Assembly: GCF_016755635.1 (NCBI RefSeq)
Contig: NZ_CP051500.1
Location: 1,488,001-1,552,000 of the forward strand
Length of the DNA: 64,000 bases
DNA from: Helicobacter pylori
GTDB lineage: Bacteria > Campylobacterota > Campylobacteria > Campylobacterales > Helicobacteraceae
Reading direction: 5' to 3'
In this document: positions 26,005-33,342 of the stretch, one piece after another
Layout: the number at the start of each line of letters is the position of its first letter
How positions within the stretch are numbered: position 1 is the first letter of the stretch
Program-made: the position numbers and the translations under genes
Notes under the pieces: model-generated
Database searches by the model: none
Told to the model about the DNA's origin: nothing
What the model saw: the letters and a program-made list of their open reading frames with translations, nothing else

Positions 26005-26994
26005 ATGTCAAATAGCATGTTGGATAAAAATAAAGCGATTCTTACAGGGGGTGGGGCTTTATTATTAGGGCTAATCGTGCTTTTTTATTTAGCCTATCGC
26101 CCTAAGGCTGAAGTGTTGCAAGGGTTTTTGGAGGCCAGAGAATACAGCGTGAGCTCCAAAGTCCCTGGCCGCATTGAAAAGGTGTTTGTCAAAAAAGGCG
26201 ATCACATTAAAAAGGGCGATTTGGTTTTTAGCATTTCTAGCCCTGAATTAGAAGCCAAGCTCGCTCAAGCTGAAGCCGGGCATAAAGCCGCTAAAGCGCT
26301 TAGTGATGAAGTCAAAAGAGGCTCAAGAGATGAAACGATCAATTCTGCAAGAGATATTTGGCAAGCGGCAAAATCTCAAGCGACTTTAGCCAAAGAGACT
26401 TATAAGCGCGTTCAGGATTTGTATGATAATGGCGTGGCGAGTTTGCAAAAGCGCGATGAAGCCTATGCGGCTTATGAAAGCACTAAATACAACGAGAGCG
26501 CGGCTTACCAAAAGTATAAAATGGCTTTAGGGGGGGCGAGCTCTGAAAGCAAGATTGCCGCTAAGGCTAAAGAGAGCGCGGCTTTAGGGCAAGTGAATGA
26601 AGTGGAGTCTTATTTAAAAGATGTCAAAGCTACAGCCCCAATTGATGGGGAAGTGAGTAATGTGCTTTTAAGCGGTGGCGAGCTTAGCCCGAAAGGCTTT
26701 CCTGTGGTTTTAATGATAGATTTAAAGGATAGTTGGTTAAAAATCAGCGTTCCTGAAAAGTATTTGACTCAATTTGAAGTGGGCAAGGAATTTGAAGGTT
26801 ATATCCCGGCGTTGAAAAAAAGCGCGAAATTCAGGGTCAAATATTTGAGCGTGATGGGGGATTTTGCGACCTGGAAAGCGACAAATAATTCCAACACTTA
26901 CGACATGAAAAGCTATGAAGTGGAGGCCATACCCTTAGAAAAGCTGGAAAATTTTAGGGTAGGGATGAGCGTGTTAGTTACCATTAAGCCTTGA
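26005..26994 (+). CDS. HlyD/MFP-family periplasmic adaptor
   Basis: Membrane-fusion adaptor joining inner-membrane permease to the TolC channel. 329 residues: one N-terminal membrane helix (GGALLLGLIVLFYLAY, 15-31), a split biotinyl-lipoyl domain (VSSKVPGRIEKVFVKKGDHI and its partner KATAPIDGEVSNVLLSGG), a helical hairpin (about 85-200) and a C-terminal beta-barrel (SWLKISVPEKYLTQFEVGKE). The ATG is 12 nt after the TolC-like gene with GGAAAAA upstream. A G7 run at 26530-26536 occurs inside the hairpin-coding part. Confidence 0.9.
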   Translation: MSNSMLDKNKAILTGGGALLLGLIVLFYLAYRPKAEVLQGFLEAREYSVSSKVPGRIEKVFVKKGDHIKKGDLVFSISSPELEAKLAQAEAGHKAAKALSDEVKRGSRDETINSARDIWQAAKSQATLAKETYKRVQDLYDNGVASLQKRDEAYAAYESTKYNESAAYQKYKMALGGASSESKIAAKAKESAALGQVNEVESYLKDVKATAPIDGEVSNVLLSGGELSPKGFPVVLMIDLKDSWLKISVPEKYLTQFEVGKEFEGYIPALKKSAKFRVKYLSVMGDFATWKATNNSNTYDMKSYEVEAIPLEKLENFRVGMSVLVTIKP

Positions 26995-27006
26995 GAAAGG
27001 ATTGTT

Positions 27007-28104
27007 TTGTTCAGATTGATAAGCGCATGGGTTTTACAAGACAAGTTCTTGTTTATCGTGTGTTTTATATTGCCTTTTTGTTTAGGGGTTTTAGGCACGC
27101 AAATCTTTAAACAAGAAATCCCAAGACAGCTCCCTATTGTGGTGGTGGATTGGGATAAGACCACTACAAGCCATCAGGTAGCGTTTGAATTGGGCGCAAC
27201 GAGCGCGGTTGAAATCAAATACCAAGTGGCCAGCCTTTTAGAGGCCAAACGCTTTTTAAACTCCGCTGAAGCGTATGGGGCGTTAGTTTTGCCTAAAGGT
27301 TTAGAGAAAAAAATCAAAATGGGGCGAAAGGTGGATTTGCCCTTTTATTATAACGCTGAATATGTTTTAGTGGGGAAAACGCTCAAAAACGCCTTCTTAC
27401 AAACCGCTTTGACTTTAGACGCTAAAACCTTAGCCACCAAAGCTTTAGTGCGAGATTCCAATTTGATTTCGGCTAAAGCCCAAGCAATGCCCATCATTCT
27501 CCAATTGCATGCCCTATACAATGAAGAAAACAATTACACGCAATACCTTTTAAGCGTGATGCTGCCTTGCATGTGGCTTATTTTCATTGCGATTGGCATG
27601 CTCAATTTCATTCAAAAAACCTCTAACATGCACGAGCTTTTAATCAGTATTTTAGCGAATGTGTGCGTGTTTAGTTTTTGGGGGATGGGTATGGCGTTTT
27701 ATTTTAATTTCATTGGCATGCAGGGGAATTATGCGCATTTGTTGTTGGTTTTTTTGGCGGTAGTTTTAATGGCGCTCATCATGAGCGGGTTTGTGGTGCT
27801 AGTTTATGGCATTTCAAAAAGCGTTATTGAAACCGCTGGCGCGATTGGGGTCTATACCGCTCCAAGCTTTGCGTTTGCTGGGGTTACTTACCCGCAAAAC
27901 AACATGGAAATTTTTGGGGATTTTTGGAGCCATTGCTTGCCTATTAGCCATTTTATGAAGTTCTTTTTACAAGAGGCTTATTATAAGACGAATTTTACCG
28001 AGTCTTTAAATTCTTTAATGCCGCTTGTGTTTTTTTTAATCTTTTTAGCTTTAGGGCTTTTGATTTTTTATTTTTCTTTTAAAAAAGATAAGGCTAGCGC
28101 ATGA
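27007..28104 (+). CDS. ABC-2 type transporter permease (first)
   Basis: Inner-membrane permease of the ABC-2 class (YhhJ/YbhS/YbhR-like). 365 residues with one N-terminal helix (LFIVCFILPFCLGVLG), a large periplasmic domain (about 40-180) and five or six C-terminal helices (from PCMWLIFIAIGML). The TTG start at 27007 follows AAGG by 6 nt. It overlaps the second permease by 4 nt. In E. coli such permeases work with an ATPase encoded in the same operon; none is found here. Confidence 0.85.
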   Translation: MFRLISAWVLQDKFLFIVCFILPFCLGVLGTQIFKQEIPRQLPIVVVDWDKTTTSHQVAFELGATSAVEIKYQVASLLEAKRFLNSAEAYGALVLPKGLEKKIKMGRKVDLPFYYNAEYVLVGKTLKNAFLQTALTLDAKTLATKALVRDSNLISAKAQAMPIILQLHALYNEENNYTQYLLSVMLPCMWLIFIAIGMLNFIQKTSNMHELLISILANVCVFSFWGMGMAFYFNFIGMQGNYAHLLLVFLAVVLMALIMSGFVVLVYGISKSVIETAGAIGVYTAPSFAFAGVTYPQNNMEIFGDFWSHCLPISHFMKFFLQEAYYKTNFTESLNSLMPLVFFLIFLALGLLIFYFSFKKDKASA

Positions 28105-29231
28105 ATTTTTTTAAAATCCTTTTAATGGAATTAAGGGCTATTGTTTCTCATAAGGGCGTTTTGTTAATCCTTATAGGCGCTCCTTTAATCTATGGCTTAT
28201 TATACCCTTTGCCTTATTTGAAAGACATCGTAACGCAGCAAAAAATCGCCCTTGTAGATGAAGACAATTCCTTCCTTTCTAGGCAATTAGCCTTCATGGT
28301 GCAAAGCTCCAACGAGTTAGAAATCGCTTTTTTTAGCCCCTCTATGCTGGAAGCCAAAAAGCTTTTAAAAGAAGAAAAAATTTATGGGATCTTGCATATC
28401 CCTTCGCATTTTGAAGCCAATATCCATAAGCAAGTGCCTGTAACGATAGATTTTTATGCGAATTCCAATTACTTTTTGATTTATGGTGCGTTAGCGAATG
28501 CGGTGGTGGAGAGCATCAACGCTTTAAATGATGAAATAAGGTTCAAACGCAACGCCCAAATAGAAGAAGCTGAATTAGGGACAGACGGGATTAAGATTAA
28601 GCCTATCGCTTTGTATAACCCTAGTGAGGGGTATTTGAATTACGCGCTCTCTAGCGTGTTTATTTTCATCTTGCACCAGGTGATGCTCATTGCAAGCAGC
28701 ATGTTTACTAGCTCTAGGCGTTTGGAATTGGCCCTTTTAGACAAGAAACAAATCGCTTTAAGGCTGTGCGCAAGACTCTTGGTGTTTATGGCAGCGTTTA
28801 GCGTTTTTATTTTATGGTATTTTGGGGCGCTGTTTTCTTTTTATGGGATCGAACGGCATGGAAGTGCTTTAATGGTGTTTTTGAATAGTTTGATTTTCAT
28901 GCTTGCAACCTTGAGTTTGGGGTCGTTTTTAGGCGCATGGATCAAAAATGAAGCCCACACCACTCAAATCGTTTTAATCTCTTCTTTGCCCTTGATTTTT
29001 ATGATGGGTTTTGTGTGGCCTTTTGAATCCTTGCCCTCTTATTTACAGGTTTTCGTTCAAATAGTGCCAGCTTATCATGGGATCAGTTTATTAGGGCGAT
29101 TGAATCAAATGCATGCGGAATTTATAGATGTGTCTGTCCATTTTTATGCACTTATTGTGATTTTTATTGCGAGTTTTATAGGGTGCGTATTCAAACTCAG
29201 CTCTTTAAAGAAAGCTTGTGAAAACGCTTAA
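28101..29231 (+). CDS. ABC-2 type transporter permease (second)
   Basis: 376-residue partner permease with the same layout as the preceding one: N-terminal helix (KGVLLILIGAPLIYGLLYPL), periplasmic domain (40-185) and C-terminal helices (from LSSVFIFILHQVMLIASSMF). The family segment LIFMMGFVWPFESLPSY near the end corresponds to the conserved FPxxxxP-like loop. The two permeases presumably form a heterodimer, completing TolC-HlyD-permease export. The substrate is unknown. The stop overlaps the GTG of the next gene by 14 nt. Confidence 0.85.
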   Translation: MNFFKILLMELRAIVSHKGVLLILIGAPLIYGLLYPLPYLKDIVTQQKIALVDEDNSFLSRQLAFMVQSSNELEIAFFSPSMLEAKKLLKEEKIYGILHIPSHFEANIHKQVPVTIDFYANSNYFLIYGALANAVVESINALNDEIRFKRNAQIEEAELGTDGIKIKPIALYNPSEGYLNYALSSVFIFILHQVMLIASSMFTSSRRLELALLDKKQIALRLCARLLVFMAAFSVFILWYFGALFSFYGIERHGSALMVFLNSLIFMLATLSLGSFLGAWIKNEAHTTQIVLISSLPLIFMMGFVWPFESLPSYLQVFVQIVPAYHGISLLGRLNQMHAEFIDVSVHFYALIVIFIASFIGCVFKLSSLKKACENA

Positions 29232-29790
29232 AAATCTCATCGCTTCCAAGCACCAAACTAAAGCGTCTCGCTTTTTAGGCTATCTCATGCCCTTTAGCGA
29301 TTTTGAAAAAACCCTCACGGCTTTGAAAAAAGAGCATTTTAAAGCCGCACATTTTGTAACGGCGTTCCGCTATTCTTTAGAGGGCAAAATCACGGAGGGT
29401 TTTAGCGATGATGGCGAGCCTAAAGGGAGTTCAGGCATGCCTGTGCTTAGCGTTTTGAGGCGAAAGGATTTAATCAATATAGGATTAGTGAGCGTGCGTT
29501 ATTTTGGAGGCACGCTTTTAGGGGTGGGGGGCTTGATGAAGGCTTATGCCACTAGCGCGTTATTGTGCGTAGAAAACGCTCAAAAAGAAAACGCTTTGAA
29601 GGATTTTGTGGAGTTAGAAACTTTAAGCGCTCATTATTCTTACAAAGAATTAGACGCTCTTCAGCGTGAAATTAAGAAATTTAGCTTACAATTAAGCAAA
29701 AAGAATTTTTCAAACCAAAGCGTGGAAGTGGAAATCAGCGGCGAAAGAGAAAATTTGCAAGCGTTTTTACAACAAAATAAAATAAATTAG
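29218..29790 (+). CDS. YigZ/IMPACT-family protein
   Basis: Cytoplasmic protein of the UPF0029/IMPACT family, thought to bind RNA or ribosome-associated factors in translation control; not a peptidase despite older labels. 190 residues. The signature is FSDDGEPKGSSGMPVL, followed by GLVSVRYFGGTLLGVGGL and MKAYATSA (about residues 62-112). A C-terminal alpha-beta domain (LSAHYSYKELDALQREIKKF) completes the usual two-domain form. The GTG start lies 14 nt inside the second permease gene, implying translational coupling although the functions look unrelated. Confidence 0.85.
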   Translation: MKTLKNLIASKHQTKASRFLGYLMPFSDFEKTLTALKKEHFKAAHFVTAFRYSLEGKITEGFSDDGEPKGSSGMPVLSVLRRKDLINIGLVSVRYFGGTLLGVGGLMKAYATSALLCVENAQKENALKDFVELETLSAHYSYKELDALQREIKKFSLQLSKKNFSNQSVEVEISGERENLQAFLQQNKIN

Positions 29791-29800
29791 GGAGAGTGGT

Positions 29801-30247
29801 ATGGGATTTTTGAATGGGTATTTTTTATGGGTTAAGGCTTTCCATGTGATAGCGGTCATTTCGTGGATGGCGGCGTTATTTTATTTGCCGCGCCTTTTTG
29901 TCTATCATGCAGAAAACGCGCATAAAAAAGAGTTTGTAGGAGTGGTTAAAATCCAAGAAAAAAAGCTTTATTTCTTTATCGCTTCACCAGCTATGGGTTT
30001 CACGCTTATTACAGGGATTTTAATGCTGTTGATAGAGCCCACGCTCTTTAAAAGTGGGAGTTGGTTGCATGCTAAATTGGCTTTAGTGATCTTACTTTTA
30101 GCCTATCATTTTTATTGTAAGAAATGCATGCGCGAGTTGGAAAAAGACCCCACAAGAAGAAACGCAAGGTTCTATCGTGTGTTTAATGAAATACCCACGA
30201 TTTTAATGATTCTCATTGTGATTTTAGTGGTTGTCAAGCCTTTTTAA
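29801..30247 (+). CDS. hemJ: Protoporphyrinogen oxidase HemJ
   Basis: Four-helix membrane enzyme that oxidises protoporphyrinogen IX in haem synthesis in bacteria lacking HemG and HemY. 148 residues, family length. The histidine in helix 1 (VKAFHVIAVISWMAALFYLPR) and the family pattern LYFFIASPAMGFTLITGILM are present, as is HAKLALVILLLAYH in helix 3. RBS GGAGAG is about 5 nt before the ATG. It lies between yigZ-like and menG genes; menaquinone and haem genes in one run fit a respiratory theme. Confidence 0.87.
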   Translation: MGFLNGYFLWVKAFHVIAVISWMAALFYLPRLFVYHAENAHKKEFVGVVKIQEKKLYFFIASPAMGFTLITGILMLLIEPTLFKSGSWLHAKLALVILLLAYHFYCKKCMRELEKDPTRRNARFYRVFNEIPTILMILIVILVVVKPF

Positions 30248-30273
30248 AGACAAGCCATGAAAAAAGAAAAGTC

Positions 30274-31014
30274 ATGAAGAAAGAAAAGCACCTCAAGCAA
30301 GAAAAAATCATCAACATGTTTGATGATATAGCCAGCTCTTACGATCAAGCCAACCGCTTGATGAGTTTTGGCTTAGACGTTAAATGGCGAGAAAGGGCTT
30401 GCGAGCATGCGTTTTTGTTTTTGGAGAATAAGAAAGCGTTAAGGCTTGTGGATGTGGCATGCGGGACAGGGGATATGCTCATAGCTTGGCAAAAAAGCGC
30501 TCTCAATTGCGGCATAGAGTTTAAGGAATGTTTGGGGATTGATCCTTCTAATAACATGCTTGAATTGGCCATTAAAAAATGTGAAGAGCTTGAAAACAAA
30601 ATTTCTTTCATTCAGGCTCAAGCCAAAGATTTAAAGGGCGTTGAAAATAACAGCGTGGATATCCTTTCCATTGCGTATGGCTTGCGTAATATCGTGGAAA
30701 GACAAGAAGCTTTAAAAGAGTTTTTTAGGGTGTTAAAACCCAGGGGCGTTTTAGTGATTTTAGAATTTTTAAAAAAAGACAACCCCACATGGCTGGATAA
30801 AATCTCAGGGTTTTACACGAATAAGGTTTTGCCTTTAGTGGGAGGGGCTATCAGTAAGAATTATGGCGCTTATTCTTATTTACCGCAATCCATTGAGGGG
30901 TTTTTGAGTTTAGAAGGTTTGAAATTTGAATTAAAAAACGCAGGGTTTGAGATTTTAAGGACTGAAGATTCTATCGCTCAAATTTCAACGACCATGCTTG
31001 TTAAAAAAAGCTAA
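30274..31014 (+). CDS. ubiE: Demethylmenaquinone methyltransferase UbiE/MenG
   Basis: Final C-methylation of menaquinone, the respiratory quinone of this organism, using SAM. 246 residues. SAM motif VDVACGTGDMLIAW is near 59-72. The UbiE signatures FDDIASSYDQANRLMSFGLD (14-33) and IAYGLRNIVERQEALKEFFR follow. Directly upstream, a 17-nt near-duplicate of the start region (30257-30273) has its own ATG. It reads six codons and stops in TGA overlapping this ATG, so ribosomes could reinitiate. Confidence 0.93.
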   Translation: MKKEKHLKQEKIINMFDDIASSYDQANRLMSFGLDVKWRERACEHAFLFLENKKALRLVDVACGTGDMLIAWQKSALNCGIEFKECLGIDPSNNMLELAIKKCEELENKISFIQAQAKDLKGVENNSVDILSIAYGLRNIVERQEALKEFFRVLKPRGVLVILEFLKKDNPTWLDKISGFYTNKVLPLVGGAISKNYGAYSYLPQSIEGFLSLEGLKFELKNAGFEILRTEDSIAQISTTMLVKKS

Positions 31015-31023
31015 AGGAATGTC

Positions 31024-31284
31024 ATGCAAGATGAATTATTTGAAACCGAAAAAGCCCCCCCAAAAAACACTAGAAACACTAAAAACGCCCCTAAAAAAAG
31101 TTTTGAAGAGCATGTTCATTCCCTAGAGCAAGCCATAGATCGCTTGAATGATCCCAATTTATCCTTAAAAGACGGGATGGATTTGTATAAAACGGCCATG
31201 CAAGAGTTGTTTTTGGCTCAAAAGCTTTTAGAAAACGCTTATTTAGAGCATGAAAAACTCCAAACGACAGACAAAAAGGCTTAA
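31024..31284 (+). CDS. xseB: Exodeoxyribonuclease VII small subunit
   Basis: Small regulatory subunit of exonuclease VII, which degrades single-stranded DNA with XseA. 86 residues. After a lysine-rich N-terminus the XseB core is SFEEHVHSLEQAIDRLNDPN and LSLKDGMDLYKTAMQELF, with a heptad helix to the end. It starts 9 nt after ubiE with AAGGAATGTC before the ATG. Confidence 0.9.
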   Translation: MQDELFETEKAPPKNTRNTKNAPKKSFEEHVHSLEQAIDRLNDPNLSLKDGMDLYKTAMQELFLAQKLLENAYLEHEKLQTTDKKA

Positions 31285-31287
31285 AGC

Positions 31288-32085
31288 ATGCGAGTGTTTG
31301 CCTTACAGCTAGAGTTTTTTAAAGAGAATCTCATGCAATCTTTATTCAACTCCATACCCAAGCAAAGCGTGGTGGTGTTGCCTGAATATGTGATCAACCC
31401 CTTTTTCCACCATAACATGGGATTGGATGTGAATGAGATTAACGCGCAGTCTGCGCGAGCGATGGAGTTTTTGTCTCAAAAATGCGAAGAATCAGACTTG
31501 ATCATTTCAGCCCCGGTGCTTTTAGAAGAATATTCTAAAATCTATAAAAAAATCGCCCTCATTTCTAAAGAAAATATCCAGTATTACACCCAACAACGCC
31601 TAATCCCCTATCCTCACTGGGATGAAGAGAGCTTTTTTGACAATGAGAAAAGCGCTTTTAAAGAATTGCTCGTGTTTGAAAGAGACGGCTTAAGAATCGC
31701 TCCTTTGTTTGGCTTTGAAGCGCATTTTGATGAAATATGGGTTCAAGCTAAAAATCAGGGCGTGGATGTGGTGCTTTTAAGCAGCGTGGCCACTTTTGAA
31801 TCCAATGAAAGGTGGCGGCTTTTGTGCCAGATGCGCGCTTTTTGCGCTTCTTGCGTGGTGGTTAGGGCTAATAGGATCGGAGCGTATCGCCAAATCCTTG
31901 TAGAAGAAAATCAAAAAAACGAATTTTTGTGGAAATTTTATGGGGATAGTTTTGTGGCCTTGCCTAATGGCACTATTGAAGATTCTTTAGAGGGTAAAAT
32001 GGGGGCTTTGAACGCTCAAATAGATAAAAACGATATAGACGAATGGGCTAAATTGTGGCATTTTAGAACGATTAAAGAGGGTTGA
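31288..32085 (+). CDS. Nitrilase-superfamily (carbon-nitrogen hydrolase) protein with degenerate catalytic triad
   Basis: 265 residues in the nitrilase fold, visible from VVVLPEYVINPFF (28-40) and GVDVVLLSSVATFES. The superfamily triad is Glu-Lys-Cys. Here the glutamate is present (E33). The lysine position in the usual YRKxHL motif reads YTQQRL (Q102), and the cysteine position in the ICYE-like strand reads LFGFEAHF (G142). By this alignment by eye the protein cannot use the normal thioimidate mechanism. It may be a non-enzymatic relic or a repurposed scaffold. Co-transcribed with xseB (3 nt) and serS (adjacent). Confidence 0.7.
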   Translation: MRVFALQLEFFKENLMQSLFNSIPKQSVVVLPEYVINPFFHHNMGLDVNEINAQSARAMEFLSQKCEESDLIISAPVLLEEYSKIYKKIALISKENIQYYTQQRLIPYPHWDEESFFDNEKSAFKELLVFERDGLRIAPLFGFEAHFDEIWVQAKNQGVDVVLLSSVATFESNERWRLLCQMRAFCASCVVVRANRIGAYRQILVEENQKNEFLWKFYGDSFVALPNGTIEDSLEGKMGALNAQIDKNDIDEWAKLWHFRTIKEG

Positions 32086-33333
32086 ATGATTGATAGAAAA
32101 CTTTTGTTGCAAGATTTTGATAAGGTGGCTCTTTCTTTAAAAAAGCGTAATAATGCGATGGATGATGAATTGGAGCGTTTGCGCGAAGTCATCACGTATT
32201 ATAAAAAGCGACTCATTGAATTAGAAGGCTTGCAAGCCTTTCAAAACAAGGTTTCTAAAGAATTTGGTATCAAGATGGCTCAAAAAGTGGATACAAGCGA
32301 TCTCAAAAAAGAGCTAGAAAACAATAAAATCAAATTGAATGAGCTTTCCAAAAGCGTGGGCGAATTGGAGCAACAAATTGATTTGAAGCTTTCCATAATC
32401 CCTAATCTAGTGGATGAAAAAACCCCTTTAGGTGCGAATGAAGAAGACAATATAGAAATTAAAAAAATCTTAACCCCAAGGGTTTTTACTTTTAAACCCA
32501 AAGAGCATTTTGAACTCGCTCAAAAAAACGGCTGGATTGATTTTGAAAGCGGCGTGAAACTCGCCAAAAGCCGTTTTTCTGTCATTAGGGGTTTTGGGGC
32601 TAAAATTTATCGCGCGCTCATTCATTTAATGTTGGATTTTAATGAAAAAAATGGCTTTGAAATCATCTACACGCCGGCGTTGGTGAATGAAAAAATGCTT
32701 TTTGGGACCGGGCAATTGCCCAAATTCAAAGAAGATGTTTTCAAAATAGAAAATGAAAATTTGTATCTGATCCCCACCGCTGAAGTAACGCTCACTAATC
32801 TATACAACGACACGATTGTTAGCGTTGAAAAACTCCCTATTAAAATGACCGCGCACACGCCTTGTTTTAGGAGCGAAGCAGGGAGTGCGGGCAAGGACAC
32901 AAGAGGGATGATAAGACAGCACCAGTTTGATAAAGTGGAGCTAGTGGCTATCACGCACCCTAAAGAAAGCGATGCCATGCAAGAGCATATGCTAGAGAGC
33001 GCGAGCGAAATTTTAAAGGCTTTGGAATTACCGCACCGGTTTGTGCAATTGTGTAGCGCGGATTTAGGCTTTAGCGCAAGCAACACGATAGACATTGAAG
33101 TGTGGTTGCCTGGGCAAAATTGCTACCGAGAAATCAGCTCCGTGTCTAACACGAGGGATTTTCAAGCCAGGCGCGCCAAAATCCGCTTCAAAGAAAATCA
33201 AAAAAACCAGTTAGCGCACACCTTAAACGGCTCTTCTTTAGCGGTAGGCAGGACGATGGTCGCTTTAATGGAAAACCACCAGCAAGCGGATGGGAGCATC
33301 CATATTCCTAAGGCGTTAGAAAAATACCTTTAA
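32086..33333 (+). CDS. serS: Seryl-tRNA synthetase
   Basis: Class II synthetase charging tRNA-Ser. 415 residues: N-terminal antiparallel coiled-coil arm (about 25-100, rich in K/E/L), then the catalytic domain. Motif 2 is [20 protein letters not shown] and motif 3 is [29 protein letters not shown] is the conserved serine-site segment. It starts immediately after the stop of the nitrilase-like gene and continues the rightward operon. Confidence 0.97.
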   Translation: MIDRKLLLQDFDKVALSLKKRNNAMDDELERLREVITYYKKRLIELEGLQAFQNKVSKEFGIKMAQKVDTSDLKKELENNKIKLNELSKSVGELEQQIDLKLSIIPNLVDEKTPLGANEEDNIEIKKILTPRVFTFKPKEHFELAQKNGWIDFESGVKLAKSRFSVIRGFGAKIYRALIHLMLDFNEKNGFEIIYTPALVNEKMLFGTGQLPKFKEDVFKIENENLYLIPTAEVTLTNLYNDTIVSVEKLPIKMTAHTPCFRSEAGSAGKDTRGMIRQHQFDKVELVAITHPKESDAMQEHMLESASEILKALELPHRFVQLCSADLGFSASNTIDIEVWLPGQNCYREISSVSNTRDFQARRAKIRFKENQKNQLAHTLNGSSLAVGRTMVALMENHQQADGSIHIPKALEKYL

Positions 33334-33342
33334 GGCTAGTTT

